From NCBI GenBank assembly GCA_002803225.1, contig NXFV01001865.1:1-64000 (forward strand): a stretch of 64,000 nt of DNA. The letters are read 5' to 3'. The notes under the pieces are model-generated. The model did not search any database and was not told the DNA's origin. It worked only from the letters and a program-made list of their open reading frames with translations. The DNA comes from Gamarada debralockiae (Eukaryota; Ascomycota; Leotiomycetes; Helotiales; Hyphodiscaceae). Below, piece by piece: positions 11,580 to 21,726 of the stretch. The first letter of the stretch is position 1; each line of letters starts with the position of its first letter. A program made the position numbers and the translations under genes.

Positions 11580-12135
11580 GATGGCTTCGTGGCGTGGAGA
11601 TCTATCTTAGATGTTGCGGGGTAGCGTCTCTCAATGAAGCCTCATGAAAACTTCCGCACTTCATGTACTTCCAGTTATCGTATTATCCTCCTTGAAGGCG
11701 ACTATTTGGATGAGAAAAGAAGGGAAAGGATATTTTTCTCGGTGTGCGATGCGATAAAGAATAAAAGCGAGCGCACGAGCTTACCTTGCCCTTGTCAGGT
11801 TCTCCCACTCAGCCATCAAAGATAGAGCTTCTGCAGATAACGGTGTCGTCCGTGGTTCAAAGTAGTCTCGGCCTCGCCGTTTCTATCCAATTAGTGGCCG
11901 TAAATCTTGAGCGGCGCTCGCCACCACTTGTGGATCATCATGGATCACGCCCACAGCTTCCTGTTTGGGATTTGCGCCGCGGGGTCGCTGCATGTGGATC
12001 TTGACAGGAATTGCTTATCTTTTTTTCCAGAACATGGGAACTTCAACGTCAAGAGACGAGCTGAAGCCATTCAGGAAAATAGAGTTCTCTGAAAGGAAGG
12101 CACGAAGTACCCCGAACAATTTCCCCCTTCTTAAG
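11580..12135. promoter_or_regulatory. Divergent promoter region (NCS1 permease / PhyH gene)
   Basis: These 556 bases separate two start codons pointing outward. No gene is seen in them. Pyrimidine-rich tracts occur before both starts. No specific factor site can be named with confidence. Confidence 0.4.
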
Positions 12136-13328
12136 ATGGTCGCCGTTCCCACTAGTCAGGTCGATGCCCCTCGCACGATTATAGCGACCCCGCTAGAGCT
12201 GAGCGCCTCTAAGTACGACACTACCAATATTCAGGCCGCTCTCGAGGCCTTACATCAAGATGGCTTTGTAGTCCTCAAGTCTGTTGTTGATGTTGCACAT
12301 GTCGACCACATAAATTCGTTTATGACCAAGGAAGCGGACGAACTGGTAAAAAATAATGCAAAGCCTTTCAATCAGGGTGTGAATTGTATGCGAGCTACCC
12401 CTATTTCTGAAGAGATGCTAATGTTTATACAGCGAACATCCTCCAAGGGCCACCACTAAAGGATTCCGAATATCTCTACGACGATGTATTCTTCAACCCT
12501 TTCGTCATTCAACTGATGAATGCGTATGTCTCGCCGACCCCCACTTTTGGTCGAGTCTGACGGTGAGGTGATCCAGATATCTTGGGGCAAACCCAAGTTG
12601 GGGATTTGTGACAGGAAACAACGCATTGCCAAAAACCAACGGCCTCAGACAGCCAGTTCATAAAGACATCACATTCTTTCATCCTCAAGTGCGTCTCACC
12701 ACGCGACTACTACTTCGCTCCCTACTCACTCTCTTCCAGTGCCCATTCTATGTCATCGCCAACATCCCTCTTTGTCCCTTCAACCCGACTACCGGCTCAA
12801 CTGAGTTCTGGCTCGGGTCTCATCTTTCAACGGCGGGCACTGACCAAGTCATGGCAACACCAGAATCGAAACTTGCGAACGCGAAACTAAGAGTAGGAGA
12901 ACCAGAGTGCAATGTACTTCCCGATGTTGTGGAAGCCAGAAGGAAGATCCGGCCTCCAATCCAACCTGTTTGTGAAAAGGGTGATATTATGTTGAGAGAT
13001 CTTCGGACTTGGCACGCAGGAATGCCAAATGAAAGTGACAATTACAGGATCATGATTGCTCTGGGATATAAGGTGCGTCCCTTCGAAGTCGACTTCACCT
13101 TTGTGTCCGTAGATAGAATCTGGTTGGATATCTAAAACTGACAAGGAGGTCTTACAGGCACAATGGTACCCAAATCACACCCTGCGCTCCAAGCTTCCGG
13201 CCAGCCAGGCAAACTACTTCATGAAACATGCCGATCAGCCTGTTGAGGTCAGAGCAGACTTCTTGCCGGATGACAGTGACTTTGGGATGCTGAATGACAT
13301 TTTCAACTTCCGTCCTTCAATCGACTAG
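12136..13328 (+). CDS. Phytanoyl-CoA dioxygenase (PhyH)-family Fe(II)/2-oxoglutarate oxygenase
   Basis: PhyH-family enzymes hydroxylate lipids or secondary metabolites using Fe(II), O2 and 2-oxoglutarate. Five exons (12136-12385, 12433-12523, 12577-12688, 12740-13072, 13158-13328) give 318 residues; the introns are 47, 53, 51 and 85 bases. The N-terminal EALHQDGFVVLKSVVD is the usual PhyH opening. The facial triad is visible as H-x-D in QPVHKDITF and a distal His in RTWHAGMPN, and the 2-oxoglutarate Arg follows in NYRIMIALGYK. The cupin core contains STEFWLGSHLS. There is no C-terminal peroxisomal tripeptide (it ends in PSID), so it is probably not the peroxisomal phytanoyl-CoA enzyme. The start was chosen as the first ATG before the conserved region. 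The substrate is unknown. Confidence 0.88.
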
Positions 13329-14173
13329 ACTGTATTCATAGGAAGAGAATAAGAAATGTTATTTCGCGCCAATCCTCACTCCCTTTTCATGTGCGCCAAG
13401 CCACCGCACACGAGACACCTCGCAGCGTTGCTTACCCTCGCTTCACCTCACCCATCCTCACCCATCCTCGCCGCCTTCATTGTGCGCTCTCCACCGCCTC
13501 ACCTCTGCTCACCTCTCTGGCCTGGGATGTGGCCATCGCCGTTCGCGCTACGGTCGAGAGCGTCAACTCCTGGGAGAAGGATTTAAGGGAGCCAGAACAG
13601 GCTCCGCGGAGCCGTGATGGGCTCCTGGTATCAGAATGGGCTCCCGGGCTCACTATCTTGGTGCTGTATATCAATATTATTACAGAGGTAGAGTTAGAAT
13701 TCTGCCTTCCAATGCGCTCCTGATTCTACTCTCTACCGCGACTCTTTTTGTTAAGTTCTCTTCTCTCGCTTACTCTCCTTGCTGTTTATCTTGACTTTTC
13801 CTATTTGCCTTCATTGCTCTACTTTCCATTATTAGAATTTCGATGTACTATGCTAGTAATACGAAGAACTTCTCATATTTAGTCTACGGCAAACCCGCTC
13901 TTTTATCTTGAAAGTCGGAATCTTTGCTCGCAGTCGCGAGAAACCACCATCCTAAGATAGGCAAGAAAAACGCAGCAGGGGAGAAGGTGAGGACTATGCG
14001 AGGGAATGGGTTTGATAATAACATAACTAGCATCGATGTTCGCCTGTTCTCCGAGAGATCTTGCTATATACAGGCGGGTTGTATAAGACGTAGATAGAGG
14101 TAGGGCGAGAGTAAGTTCTTCTTAATGAGGCTATCTCCAATCTAGAACTTAAGAACTCTACTAACGCTATAGC
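13329..14173. other. Gene-free stretch bordering a repeat remnant
   Basis: The first part (about 13370-13580) is C-rich with CCTCACC-type repeats. Near 13590-13660 a short cluster of GGAGCC/GGCTCC inverted motifs could form a hairpin. The rest is AT-richer and probably belongs to the decayed element that follows. No gene is seen. Confidence 0.45.
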
Positions 14174-14640
14174 TTGCTTCTTCTCTGTAGGTATAAGAGA
14201 GACTATCCGGGAGCGACTCTGTGTGATTTGCGTACTTTGAAGCACTTTGCCGAGCTCATCGCGCTGGCAGCTGAAGGTCAGCTAGAAGAGAAGCCAACTG
14301 TCGACAGTATACATAGCTATATGCTGCGATTTACGTTAGGGTACAAGCGAGATACCGGCATTTGCATTCTTGAGCAGGTTAGGAAGTCAGTCACACATGT
14401 GAGTGCGATATCCCTTGGCTGGCTACCCCTATCTGGTCCTGTGACGAACGGTTGGATACTAATAGATGAAAGTATATTAAGACGGTACTGAAGAAGAAAC
14501 TTAGCTTGTCTACTGCTCACCGAGACTGACGCTACCTAACCTTGAAGAAATACAAGATCCTAGCGTCCATCGTCTGGTAGAGTGATTGGCACGAGTTTGT
14601 CTATAAAGGCGCTTGGGTTGGGTTTAGCCCTAAAGTCTTA
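14174..14640 (+). pseudogene. Decayed repeat ORF (DUF3435/tyrosine-recombinase-like)
   Basis: The translation YKRDYPGATLCDLRTLKHFAE, then EKPTVDSIHSYMLRFTLGYK, resembles the N-terminal part of a high-copy ascomycete family that carries DUF3435-type tyrosine-recombinase-like regions. After an apparent intron (GTGAGT near 14400; branch TACTAAT; acceptor about 14482) the reading continues as KKKLSLSTAHRD, stop, RYLTLKKY, stop, SDWHEFVYKGAWVGFSP, matching the RYLT...DWHEF pattern I recall for that family. The two stops (14527 TGA, 14578 TAG) could each come from one C-to-T change (CGA, CAG), as RIP produces. The family assignment is from memory and tentative; the decay is directly visible. Confidence 0.45.
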
Positions 14641-16131
14641 AAGATCTTATATTAAATTTTCAATAATTAGGTTTTACTAAACTAATAATTCAACTTTCTC
14701 TACAAGTACACTAAGTTGTAAAACGTAAGTGGATGTCGTTATACTATAAGTTTGGATATAAACACAAGTTACAAAAGTAAAGAGAGCGGCAATGTAACTA
14801 ATAGTTTTATTAGATTTGTTATTTATATGTATATTAAGGGCTTTGCCTAGACTAGTAGAAAACACTGCTTTTAATTTGTGGCTTTATGAAGTTCGGCGAC
14901 CGGCGTATATATACTGCACCTTCCCAAGTTTGTAAGCTATAAAAATGATTACAGTTTAGTAATCCGGTTGATTTTACTATAGCCACCTCACTATAGAATT
15001 AAGTAGCAATAGGCCACAATAGGCCCTTGTATTTTAGGGACTGTGTAGATGCATAACTCTAATTCCAATCATGCCCTCCTTATTTCTGTTCATACTGATA
15101 GAGCTATCAAAATTGTCCAGGGACCCTGTGTACCATGCTATAGCAGTAACCCCACACGCGAATCTGAAGTTGCTTGGGACTCCAATCACGGATCCTAACC
15201 AGGGCGTTTCCCGAGTCAATATCCTCCACTATCTTCCTTGGATATCCTAACCCCACATCGAACTACCCCGCCTCAAGTCGTTGCGACTCCTGCTGGTTTT
15301 CGAGACCAAAGCTGTTCCGCTAAATTGCCGGGTAGACACTAGAGTACAGTATCATAGCGCCAGGGTATGAATGCGTCATAGGTACTGTAATGACTCAGAA
15401 TGGGAGATTCCGAATCCTTATACATCATCATACACTACCAGAGACAATTACTGGCTATTGTCTACTTCACAGAGAAATTGTCATCTAAATACTACCAGGA
15501 AACCTAAAGATAAGATAAGAACGAGGGTCACGGTCATAAGTCATGAGAATACAGGGTATTACAGTGTATAAAGCCTGTAACTTGGCCCTGTAACTTGCTA
15601 GGGTCCCTGTAAGCCGCCTATAGCGTAAATAACGATTTTCAAAAACGGATTTCTGGCCAATTGCTACAGGGAGCTTACAGGGACCCTGGCCTAAACGATG
15701 TACAAGTTACAGGGCGGTCTAAGACACTACAGGACCAAATACAGGGACCTTTAATTTTTAGGCTTAAATTCTCATGAATTTTGACCGCGACCTTCGAAGA
15801 GTACGCACAGATCAGAAGAATACGACACCGTATCACAAATGGGACGTTAGCGAACTACCCTAGTCTGAGACCGGATTGTATGACTCCCCTTGAAATGGCC
15901 TGGAACATCGCTTCTTAGTAATTCTGCGCCGCTCACTGTACTCCTCGTCCCTAAATAACCCGTTTCATATATTCCCCATTTCATATATAAGATGTATTCG
16001 CTACGTTCATGAGATCAGTCCTTTAGAAGACTTCTAAAATCAATTGTTCCGTATTGGACTTGCATCATCTCCGGCTGTATTGTTATTCTTGCCATTTTCT
16101 GAATTCCCTAGAAAACAGCTCAACCTTCACC
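14641..16131. other. AT-rich, probably repeat-derived stretch
   Basis: The DNA from 14640 to 15000 is strongly AT-rich. From about 15020 to 15760 there are many ACAGGG/CCCTGT motifs and an inverted repeat (listed separately). No coding gene is seen. The last 150 bases are the presumed promoter and leader of the glutathione transferase gene, with CATATA-type sequences near 15970-15990. Confidence 0.5.
15585..15715. repeat. Interrupted inverted repeat with CCCTGTAA arms
   Basis: The left arm (15585-15614) contains GCCCTGTAACTTG and AGGGTCCCTGTAAGC. The right arm (15673-15715) carries the exact inverse of both blocks, but with a 15-base rather than a 2-base spacer between them. About 58 bases separate the arms. 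Further ACAGGG copies lie on either side, so this is probably the core of a larger decayed inverted-repeat element. Confidence 0.65.
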
Positions 16132-16818
16132 ATGTCAAACCCAACCCTGACGGTCCACCACCTCCAACGGGGCCAATCCGAGCGTATCCTTTGGCTGCTA
16201 GAAGAACTTTCCATTCCATATAATCTCGAAATCCATAAGCGCGACCCGCTACTCGCCCCGCCCTCCTTGAAGGCCATCCACCCCTTAGGCTCGGCCCCTG
16301 TCATCACCGACGGCGACTTGGTCCTCTCCGAATCCATGGCCATAGCAACCTACATCCTGACTAAACACGCGCCCTCCACCAACACCCTCACCATTCCCTC
16401 CGAAGACCCTGCTTACCCAACATATCTCTACTGGCTCTACTTTGTCCTGTGTACGCTGCAGCCAGCTGGCAGCACGGTCATGTTCGCATACTTCGACACG
16501 AACATCCCCGACGATGCGCCTGTCCGAAGCTTTCCGCGTCAGCGGTTCCAAAGGAATGTAGAACTAGTGGAGAAGAGGCTGGGCGAGGGCCAGTTCTTGG
16601 CTGGCGATAGCTTCACGCTGGCGGATGTTATGGCCGTCTGGTGCTTTACAACGCAACGGGTCTTCTTACCCTGGAGTTTGGCGCCGTATCTGAATATCTT
16701 GGCCTATGTCGAAAGGATGACGAGCCGGCCGGCGTATAAGCGTGCCATGGATAAGGGGGATCACGGGTTGCCGATTTTGAATCGGCCGGAGCCGGGTGAG
16801 AAGAAAGCTGTGTTTTGA
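16132..16818 (+). CDS. Glutathione S-transferase
   Basis: GSTs conjugate glutathione to electrophiles in detoxification and redox defence. One exon encodes 228 residues. The N-terminal thioredoxin-like domain has TLTVHHLQRGQSERILWLLE (the usual start of strand 1 and helix 1), a cis-Pro loop in LGSAPVITDGD, and the glutathione-gamma-glutamyl-binding LSESMAIATYIL. The C-terminal all-alpha domain has GQFLAGDSFTLADVMAVWC, the conserved N-capping/hydrophobic-staple region. The ATG at 16132 was preferred over one 78 bases upstream because the GST fold starts a few residues after it. It resembles the Gtt1-like fungal group, although class assignment needs a tree. No organelle signal is seen at the C-terminus (KKAVF). 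Confidence 0.9.
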   Translation: MSNPTLTVHHLQRGQSERILWLLEELSIPYNLEIHKRDPLLAPPSLKAIHPLGSAPVITDGDLVLSESMAIATYILTKHAPSTNTLTIPSEDPAYPTYLYWLYFVLCTLQPAGSTVMFAYFDTNIPDDAPVRSFPRQRFQRNVELVEKRLGEGQFLAGDSFTLADVMAVWCFTTQRVFLPWSLAPYLNILAYVERMTSRPAYKRAMDKGDHGLPILNRPEPGEKKAVF

Positions 16819-17317
16819 TTTTGAAGGTTTGCTTGATGTTGAGGGCCTCATCGTGTCGGATTTGACGAACTTACGTGGAGAACTCCACTCATATATGATG
16901 TTCAAGGGATAAGAACAAGACCCATTACCAGTGTACTTACTTGGCAGAAATGATGGAAGACGCTTCACTCCATCAGAGCGGAATCTCTAGAACCACAACT
17001 TGCCTCTCCCCTCGAACATTCGCAATGCGTATGCTGCTTCCATGATAACCAATTTTCGGGCTCTTATGCTGAACATCGGGGCTCGGCTGGTTAGGAATCT
17101 TCTGCATCCAAGCTTAAATACCTTCCAAGACTTCGTGGACCAGCACCTGGAACAAATTCAACCTCCTAGTGACGCTGATACGGTTCATAGAGAAGTTCAA
17201 TACCTACCGTACAGCTTACCGTAACGGGGTCGACAAGCCGACAGCATCTCAAAAGAATTGGCAATTCCAGTCAGCTCCTCGCACTCAGTGATCGATGTCC
17301 AACGAAACAGTTCTGGC
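16819..17317. other. Intergenic, nothing recognised
   Basis: The 3' flanks of the GST gene and the F-box relic meet here. I see no gene or repeat. Confidence 0.5.
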
Positions 17318-19132
17318 TCACTCCCTGAGGCTGACGATGCAATTGCCTAATTGGATATCGTCGCAGTGGGGATCGCCACATGCTAGGACTCGAAGCTTCG
17401 GCAATCCGGTGGGTCCAAATACCCATCTGGCGAACTCTTTCGCGTCATTTGACAGCATTTCTAGTGTCTGGTTTCTGTCGATGCCGAGAAGATTATAGAC
17501 GATCAAACCCTCGTTCTCCAGATCCTTTCGTGTTCCCCTCAAATGTAGCAGTTTCACGTTATCAATAAATCTTAAGTCGCCAATTTGGAACAATTCCTAA
17601 TGGAAAAATTTACGGGTCAGTTGCAGCTGGATTGGAGTCCCGCCAAACAAAGAACGCTTAATTTGAGACAGCAATTCGTTCCTAGACCGACACTTTCGAG
17701 ACCTGAGAATTGTTTGGGATATTGAGATTTGTCATTGAACATATCGTAAAGAGCAGACCGCTCCACAGCAAAGTTTAGGTCTCGACTCAAACTCCTTCTA
17801 TCATGCAAGACCAGCTGTCTCAACCTCGTGCGATGGCGATCAATTGCTAACCAGATGGCCGAATGACGATAGACAAAATCCGAGAACAGGCGGAAATCTC
17901 TGAGGCCATGAAAACTGGCAAGAAAAGATGAAAGTGTATTTTGAAATGAAATGTCGCCGTCGAGTTTGTCAAGCATTGTCAATTCAAGGGATTCAAGGTG
18001 TATTCTTGTCTCTGTCTCTAGATTCCTTGAAGGAGCGAGAGGACCGACTGGCATCCTAGTAGTCTCAACTTCCGAAGACAACTGATATTAAGAACAGAGA
18101 TCATCTCTTTCACGTCGACATCAGTGCATTCGAGTGGCAGGCCCGTGAGGGACAGGGACTGCAGCACGGGAACTGCAATCTCATATCGGGAAATGGGAGA
18201 GCAAGTATGGATGATGACAGGAGGTTTCGTATGAGCTCTGAAACCTCAACCTCCGTAGGGCTTTGATAGTACTGATATTTGAGGATGTTAAACTCGAAGG
18301 AGGTAACATGGGACGCATTGATGTCCAAAAGAAGCCTGAGTGTGTTGAGTTCTGAGTAGTTTTGGAGTCCTTTCCACGATGTACCTTTGAAAGATCTGAA
18401 ATTTCGGACGTGTAAACCTGGCATACCCTTGTTGGCGTTCTTCAGACATGATCCATCAGTATAAAGAGAGAGATATTGGATGTTTCTCTGGTACATGGGG
18501 AGATAGCCGGACTTCCCCAGAACGGAATCAGGGAGGCATGTGCCAAGGTCCCAACTACAGATGTCATTCAAAGAACGTGAACGAAGAACAAGATTTTGGA
18601 CTCACTGGAAGCTGCGCAAGGTATCGGCCTCCAAGAATTTCAACAGAGGGAGAATTTGGGATCCATAATCTTCGATATTGTCCACTGAAGGCTGACTATT
18701 TTCCGATTCGCTATCACCTTCGACGTCGAAATCGGAATCCGCATCCGACCATCCTTGAATCACTGTGGAGACAGCAATCGTTCACTCCATAGCTAGCTTC
18801 TGTAGTGACTTTCAGAGTTCTCAAAAATCGAAGGGGTCCATCCTCCTGGCTTAATGTGCTTGGAAATGGCTGAAGGTAGAGTTCTTCGACAGGCAAATAC
18901 GACTTGGGTCATGGGCCGAAGAGAATATAGCGAGACTTTTATGGTAATGGCCTGGAAGATTTTAGGGCGAGCGAGATTATAGTGTTTTCTCGAAACTTCT
19001 GAGAATCTGATTAGATCAATCTTTCGCGTCACCGCATGTTGTGAGTCCAGCCATGGCGGCTGGAACTGGACGGATGGTATTCGCGCCAGCTGGTGGATAA
19101 TCTCGAGAAGAATTTATTACCAATCTCAAGGT
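17318..19132 (-). pseudogene. F-box/LRR-type protein relic
   Basis: F-box proteins are substrate receptors of SCF ubiquitin ligases. The N-terminal piece ILLEIIHQL (about 19110) and the longer IDLIRFSEVSRKHYNLARPK match the two halves of an F-box, separated here by an insert. Leu-rich segments follow in shifting frames: LPVEELYLQPFPSTLSQEDG, an acidic DADSDFDVEGDSESENSQ stretch, QILPLLKFLEADTLRSFQ, LQNYSELNTLRLLLDINASH, VLQSLSLTGLPLECTDVDV and HLESLELTMLDKLDGDISFQ. An intron is visible near 18545-18600. At least four frame changes are needed and TAA TAA precedes the F-box with no usable ATG, so I call it a relic. Sequencing errors could mimic part of this. Confidence 0.65.
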
Positions 19133-19684
19133 TAGAACGAGCTCTCTTAAAGCTGATTTGGAGAGCACTCGGCTTGATTCAGGTTCTGCACGGCCTGTTC
19201 TGGGTGTGCAATGTGTCTCGCGTCTCTCGAAACAGCTAAGAAGAGCCTGAGAATACCAATCTCGTCAGGAAGTTGATCGAGCCGCATCTTAACATCATGA
19301 AATCATAGCCCAAATGCAGGATGTAACATGGCACGTGCTCACAGTTGGTGATGATGGAATGAGGCTGTTGATAAGACGAGACGCTTGTTGGCTTTTCACG
19401 TCAGCACCTCACACGACTCTGCTTTCCCCGAAGAGCTGTTGAACTCCTGAAGATTATACTACACGTCCCGAAACTGATTGAAAGGCATTTGTCGTACAAA
19501 ATAACCAGCTGGTCGAAGAATTACAAAACTATCTACCTAGAGCCAAATCGTGTGTCCACGTGACCGGCGAGCTTCCCTCTACAGCCTGCTCTTCATCCGT
19601 GGACTATCTACTTTGATATCCAAAACGGATCACAGTGAAGCTTTGCGTGATTCTTCTATCCCGAATTCATTATAGCTGAGTGTT
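19133..19684. other. Intergenic, nothing recognised
   Basis: These are the downstream flank of the MFS gene and the upstream flank of the F-box relic. No gene seen. Confidence 0.5.
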
Positions 19685-21249
19685 CTAACTCTTCACAGCA
19701 TCCATTTTCAACCCCTCCGGATCCTTACTATCCTCATCGCCCCAATGAATCTCATATCCCTGTTCCTTCAAATACGCCTTCCAAGCCTCATCTTCATTCT
19801 CTAATCTGTTACTAATATCAGGAATAATAAACCAACTCGTCAGTGCTCCGGCCGCAGCAAAGCCACTTCCAATCAAGAACACAGCTTGATTACCCTTATA
19901 CACGCTATCGCCATAACTCGCAAGAATCGGCGCAAAGACAGCTGTTCCGATGGCAGCACCAGCTTTCCCAAACGCTGCGATGAGTCCAAGGCATTGCCCA
20001 CGGATGCTAGTTGGGAAGGATTCGCTGGATGTGAGAACGATTGTTGCGCCGGGTCCGACTTCGCCGAGTGTGAGGAAGATTCCGTAGAGGATTATGAAGA
20101 GGGGAAGAATGGTTTGGATACTTCCGAGTGCGCCACCGAGGATGAATCCAAGGAGCGCTTGTACGCCGAAACCGACTGCCATTGTTCGACGTCGTCCAAT
20201 TCGATCGCTGAGCAGACCTCCAATGATGGCTCCGGGGATGTAGAAACAGTTGATTACTGTTCCCCATCCTAAGTTCTTGGCCAGAGAGGAACCGACGTTG
20301 AGACGACTGAGGATAGTGGATGCGAAAAGACCGAAGGGGTAGGAGATATAGTTGTACAAAAACCATCCCAGGGAACAACCAAGCAAAGGACGCCAGTATC
20401 TCCTGAAGATAGGCCAATAGGGTATTCTTTGCTTCTTCGCAGCGCTCTTTCGATACGCAGTGCTGACAGCCATTTTGTACCTGAACCAGAAGATCGAGAT
20501 AGGAGGGATCAATCCCAGCGCGAGAGACAATCTCCAAACAATATTGTAGTGCTTTTCATTTTGATGGAAGCATAGGATAAGAAGCAGAGGGACCAGACCT
20601 CCGAAGACAAATCCAAAGGTCGCTGATAGGTCACCGATCATGGCGAAGATGAATCCCCGATTCTTTCGAACTGCGGAGTCCTCGTCTGTAGCTTCTGTGG
20701 CACCTGCTCCTGAAACCGGGTATTCTCTGAATACAGATTAGCTGGATTCCATGTAAGATGAGGAGAAACATACCCCCCAGCACCAACACCAGCAATGCCC
20801 CGACTAATAACCAACATCCAAAACATGCCCAACTCATCCTTCCCACTAGAAGCCGCGCTCAACGCAATACCCACACACAGGATCAAAGTCGTCAACACAG
20901 CACCACTCTTCCGTCCCAAACGATCAGAAATGTATCCAAATCCCAACATGCCAACAATCATGCCGATGATGAAAGCATTTGACAGTCGAGAATACATAGA
21001 CGTGGATAGATCAGGGTATAAGATGCCGAATATGAGGGATAGATTGCCAATTATTGAGGCATTGAACCCATCTGAACCGATTGCCAGGCCGGAAAAAATG
21101 ACCATCAACGTTACGGAGAGCTTAGAATATGTTGTCTTCCTTTCTTGGGCGGGATTCGCGATCTCCTCGTCGGATAGGACCGTGATTCCATCGTCTTTCT
21201 TGAGGGGCTCACCTTTCTGGATGGATTCTGGGACCTCGATTGCTGACAT
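19685..21249 (-). CDS. MFS transporter, Git1/phosphate-organophosphate type
   Basis: Git1-like MFS proteins import glycerophosphoinositol, glycerophosphocholine or phosphate across the plasma membrane. Two exons (20774-21249 and 19685-20726; intron 47 bases) give 505 residues. TM1 has LAIGSDGFNASIIGNL, the position of the D-G-F/Y motif of this clade. The loop after TM2 has GYISDRLGRKSG and the internal repeat has GLLSDRIGRRRTMA, both MFS signatures. VGAGGEYPVSGAGATEA after TM4 is the G-x-E-Y-P-x-S-x-x-x-x-E-type motif typical of the phosphate/organophosphate subfamily. About 12 membrane segments are present. The C-terminal tail is cytosolic. The substrate is not determined. It is divergent from the M24 gene at 21727. 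Confidence 0.88.
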
Positions 21250-21726
21250 TTTCGATTACAGAACTGCCAAAATGCAGCCTTCGTGATTGAATGAAAGAGA
21301 CAGATTGAGAAAATTGGTCCTCGAACTCACGGAGGATGAGATGCAATCTTTTGTACTCTCCTCGGGCGACACCGCGGCCCTAATCCGCTTTGTCCTTGCC
21401 AGATCATTTGATAGGACGATCAACAAGATAACTCTATCTTCTCATATCAATGCCGCCTCGGGAAGTTCGTAAAATCTTTCATGTCAGTTCACAGTCCAAA
21501 AGTGGGGGGAAGATACGACGTTCCATAGCGCGCAGATCCCCTGAAACCGCCTGGACGCTTAACTCTTCGGGGGAATTCTAGCCTGCTAACCCTTGTATTT
21601 CCACCGATAGGGTACCCCGCGCTGGCCGATGAGCGAAACCAACGGCCAACTCAAATTATCCTCAAACTTCGACGTAAGTACCACTTTTGAAGTTCAAGAG
21701 ATTGACGTTCGGAATAAAGAGCGGAA
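21250..21726. promoter_or_regulatory. Divergent promoter region (MFS / M24 peptidase)
   Basis: This 477-base intergenic region separates two outward-facing genes. It includes a possible non-canonical first exon of the peptidase: an ATG at 21629 followed by 15 codons and GTAAGT, which could splice to the AAG at about 21745 in frame. Confidence 0.35.

Noticed and set aside
14174..14640. A Starship captain gene
   Set aside because: Only a short, mutated N-terminal-like fragment is present, with no catalytic residues visible and no cargo boundaries, so a Starship cannot be claimed.
7340..21249. Possible secondary-metabolite cluster: P450, PhyH oxygenase, GST, MFS and NCS1 transporters close together
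   Set aside because: No core synthase (PKS, NRPS, terpene cyclase) or pathway regulator is present, the P450 is dead, and the transporters are of nutrient types. The grouping looks like chance.
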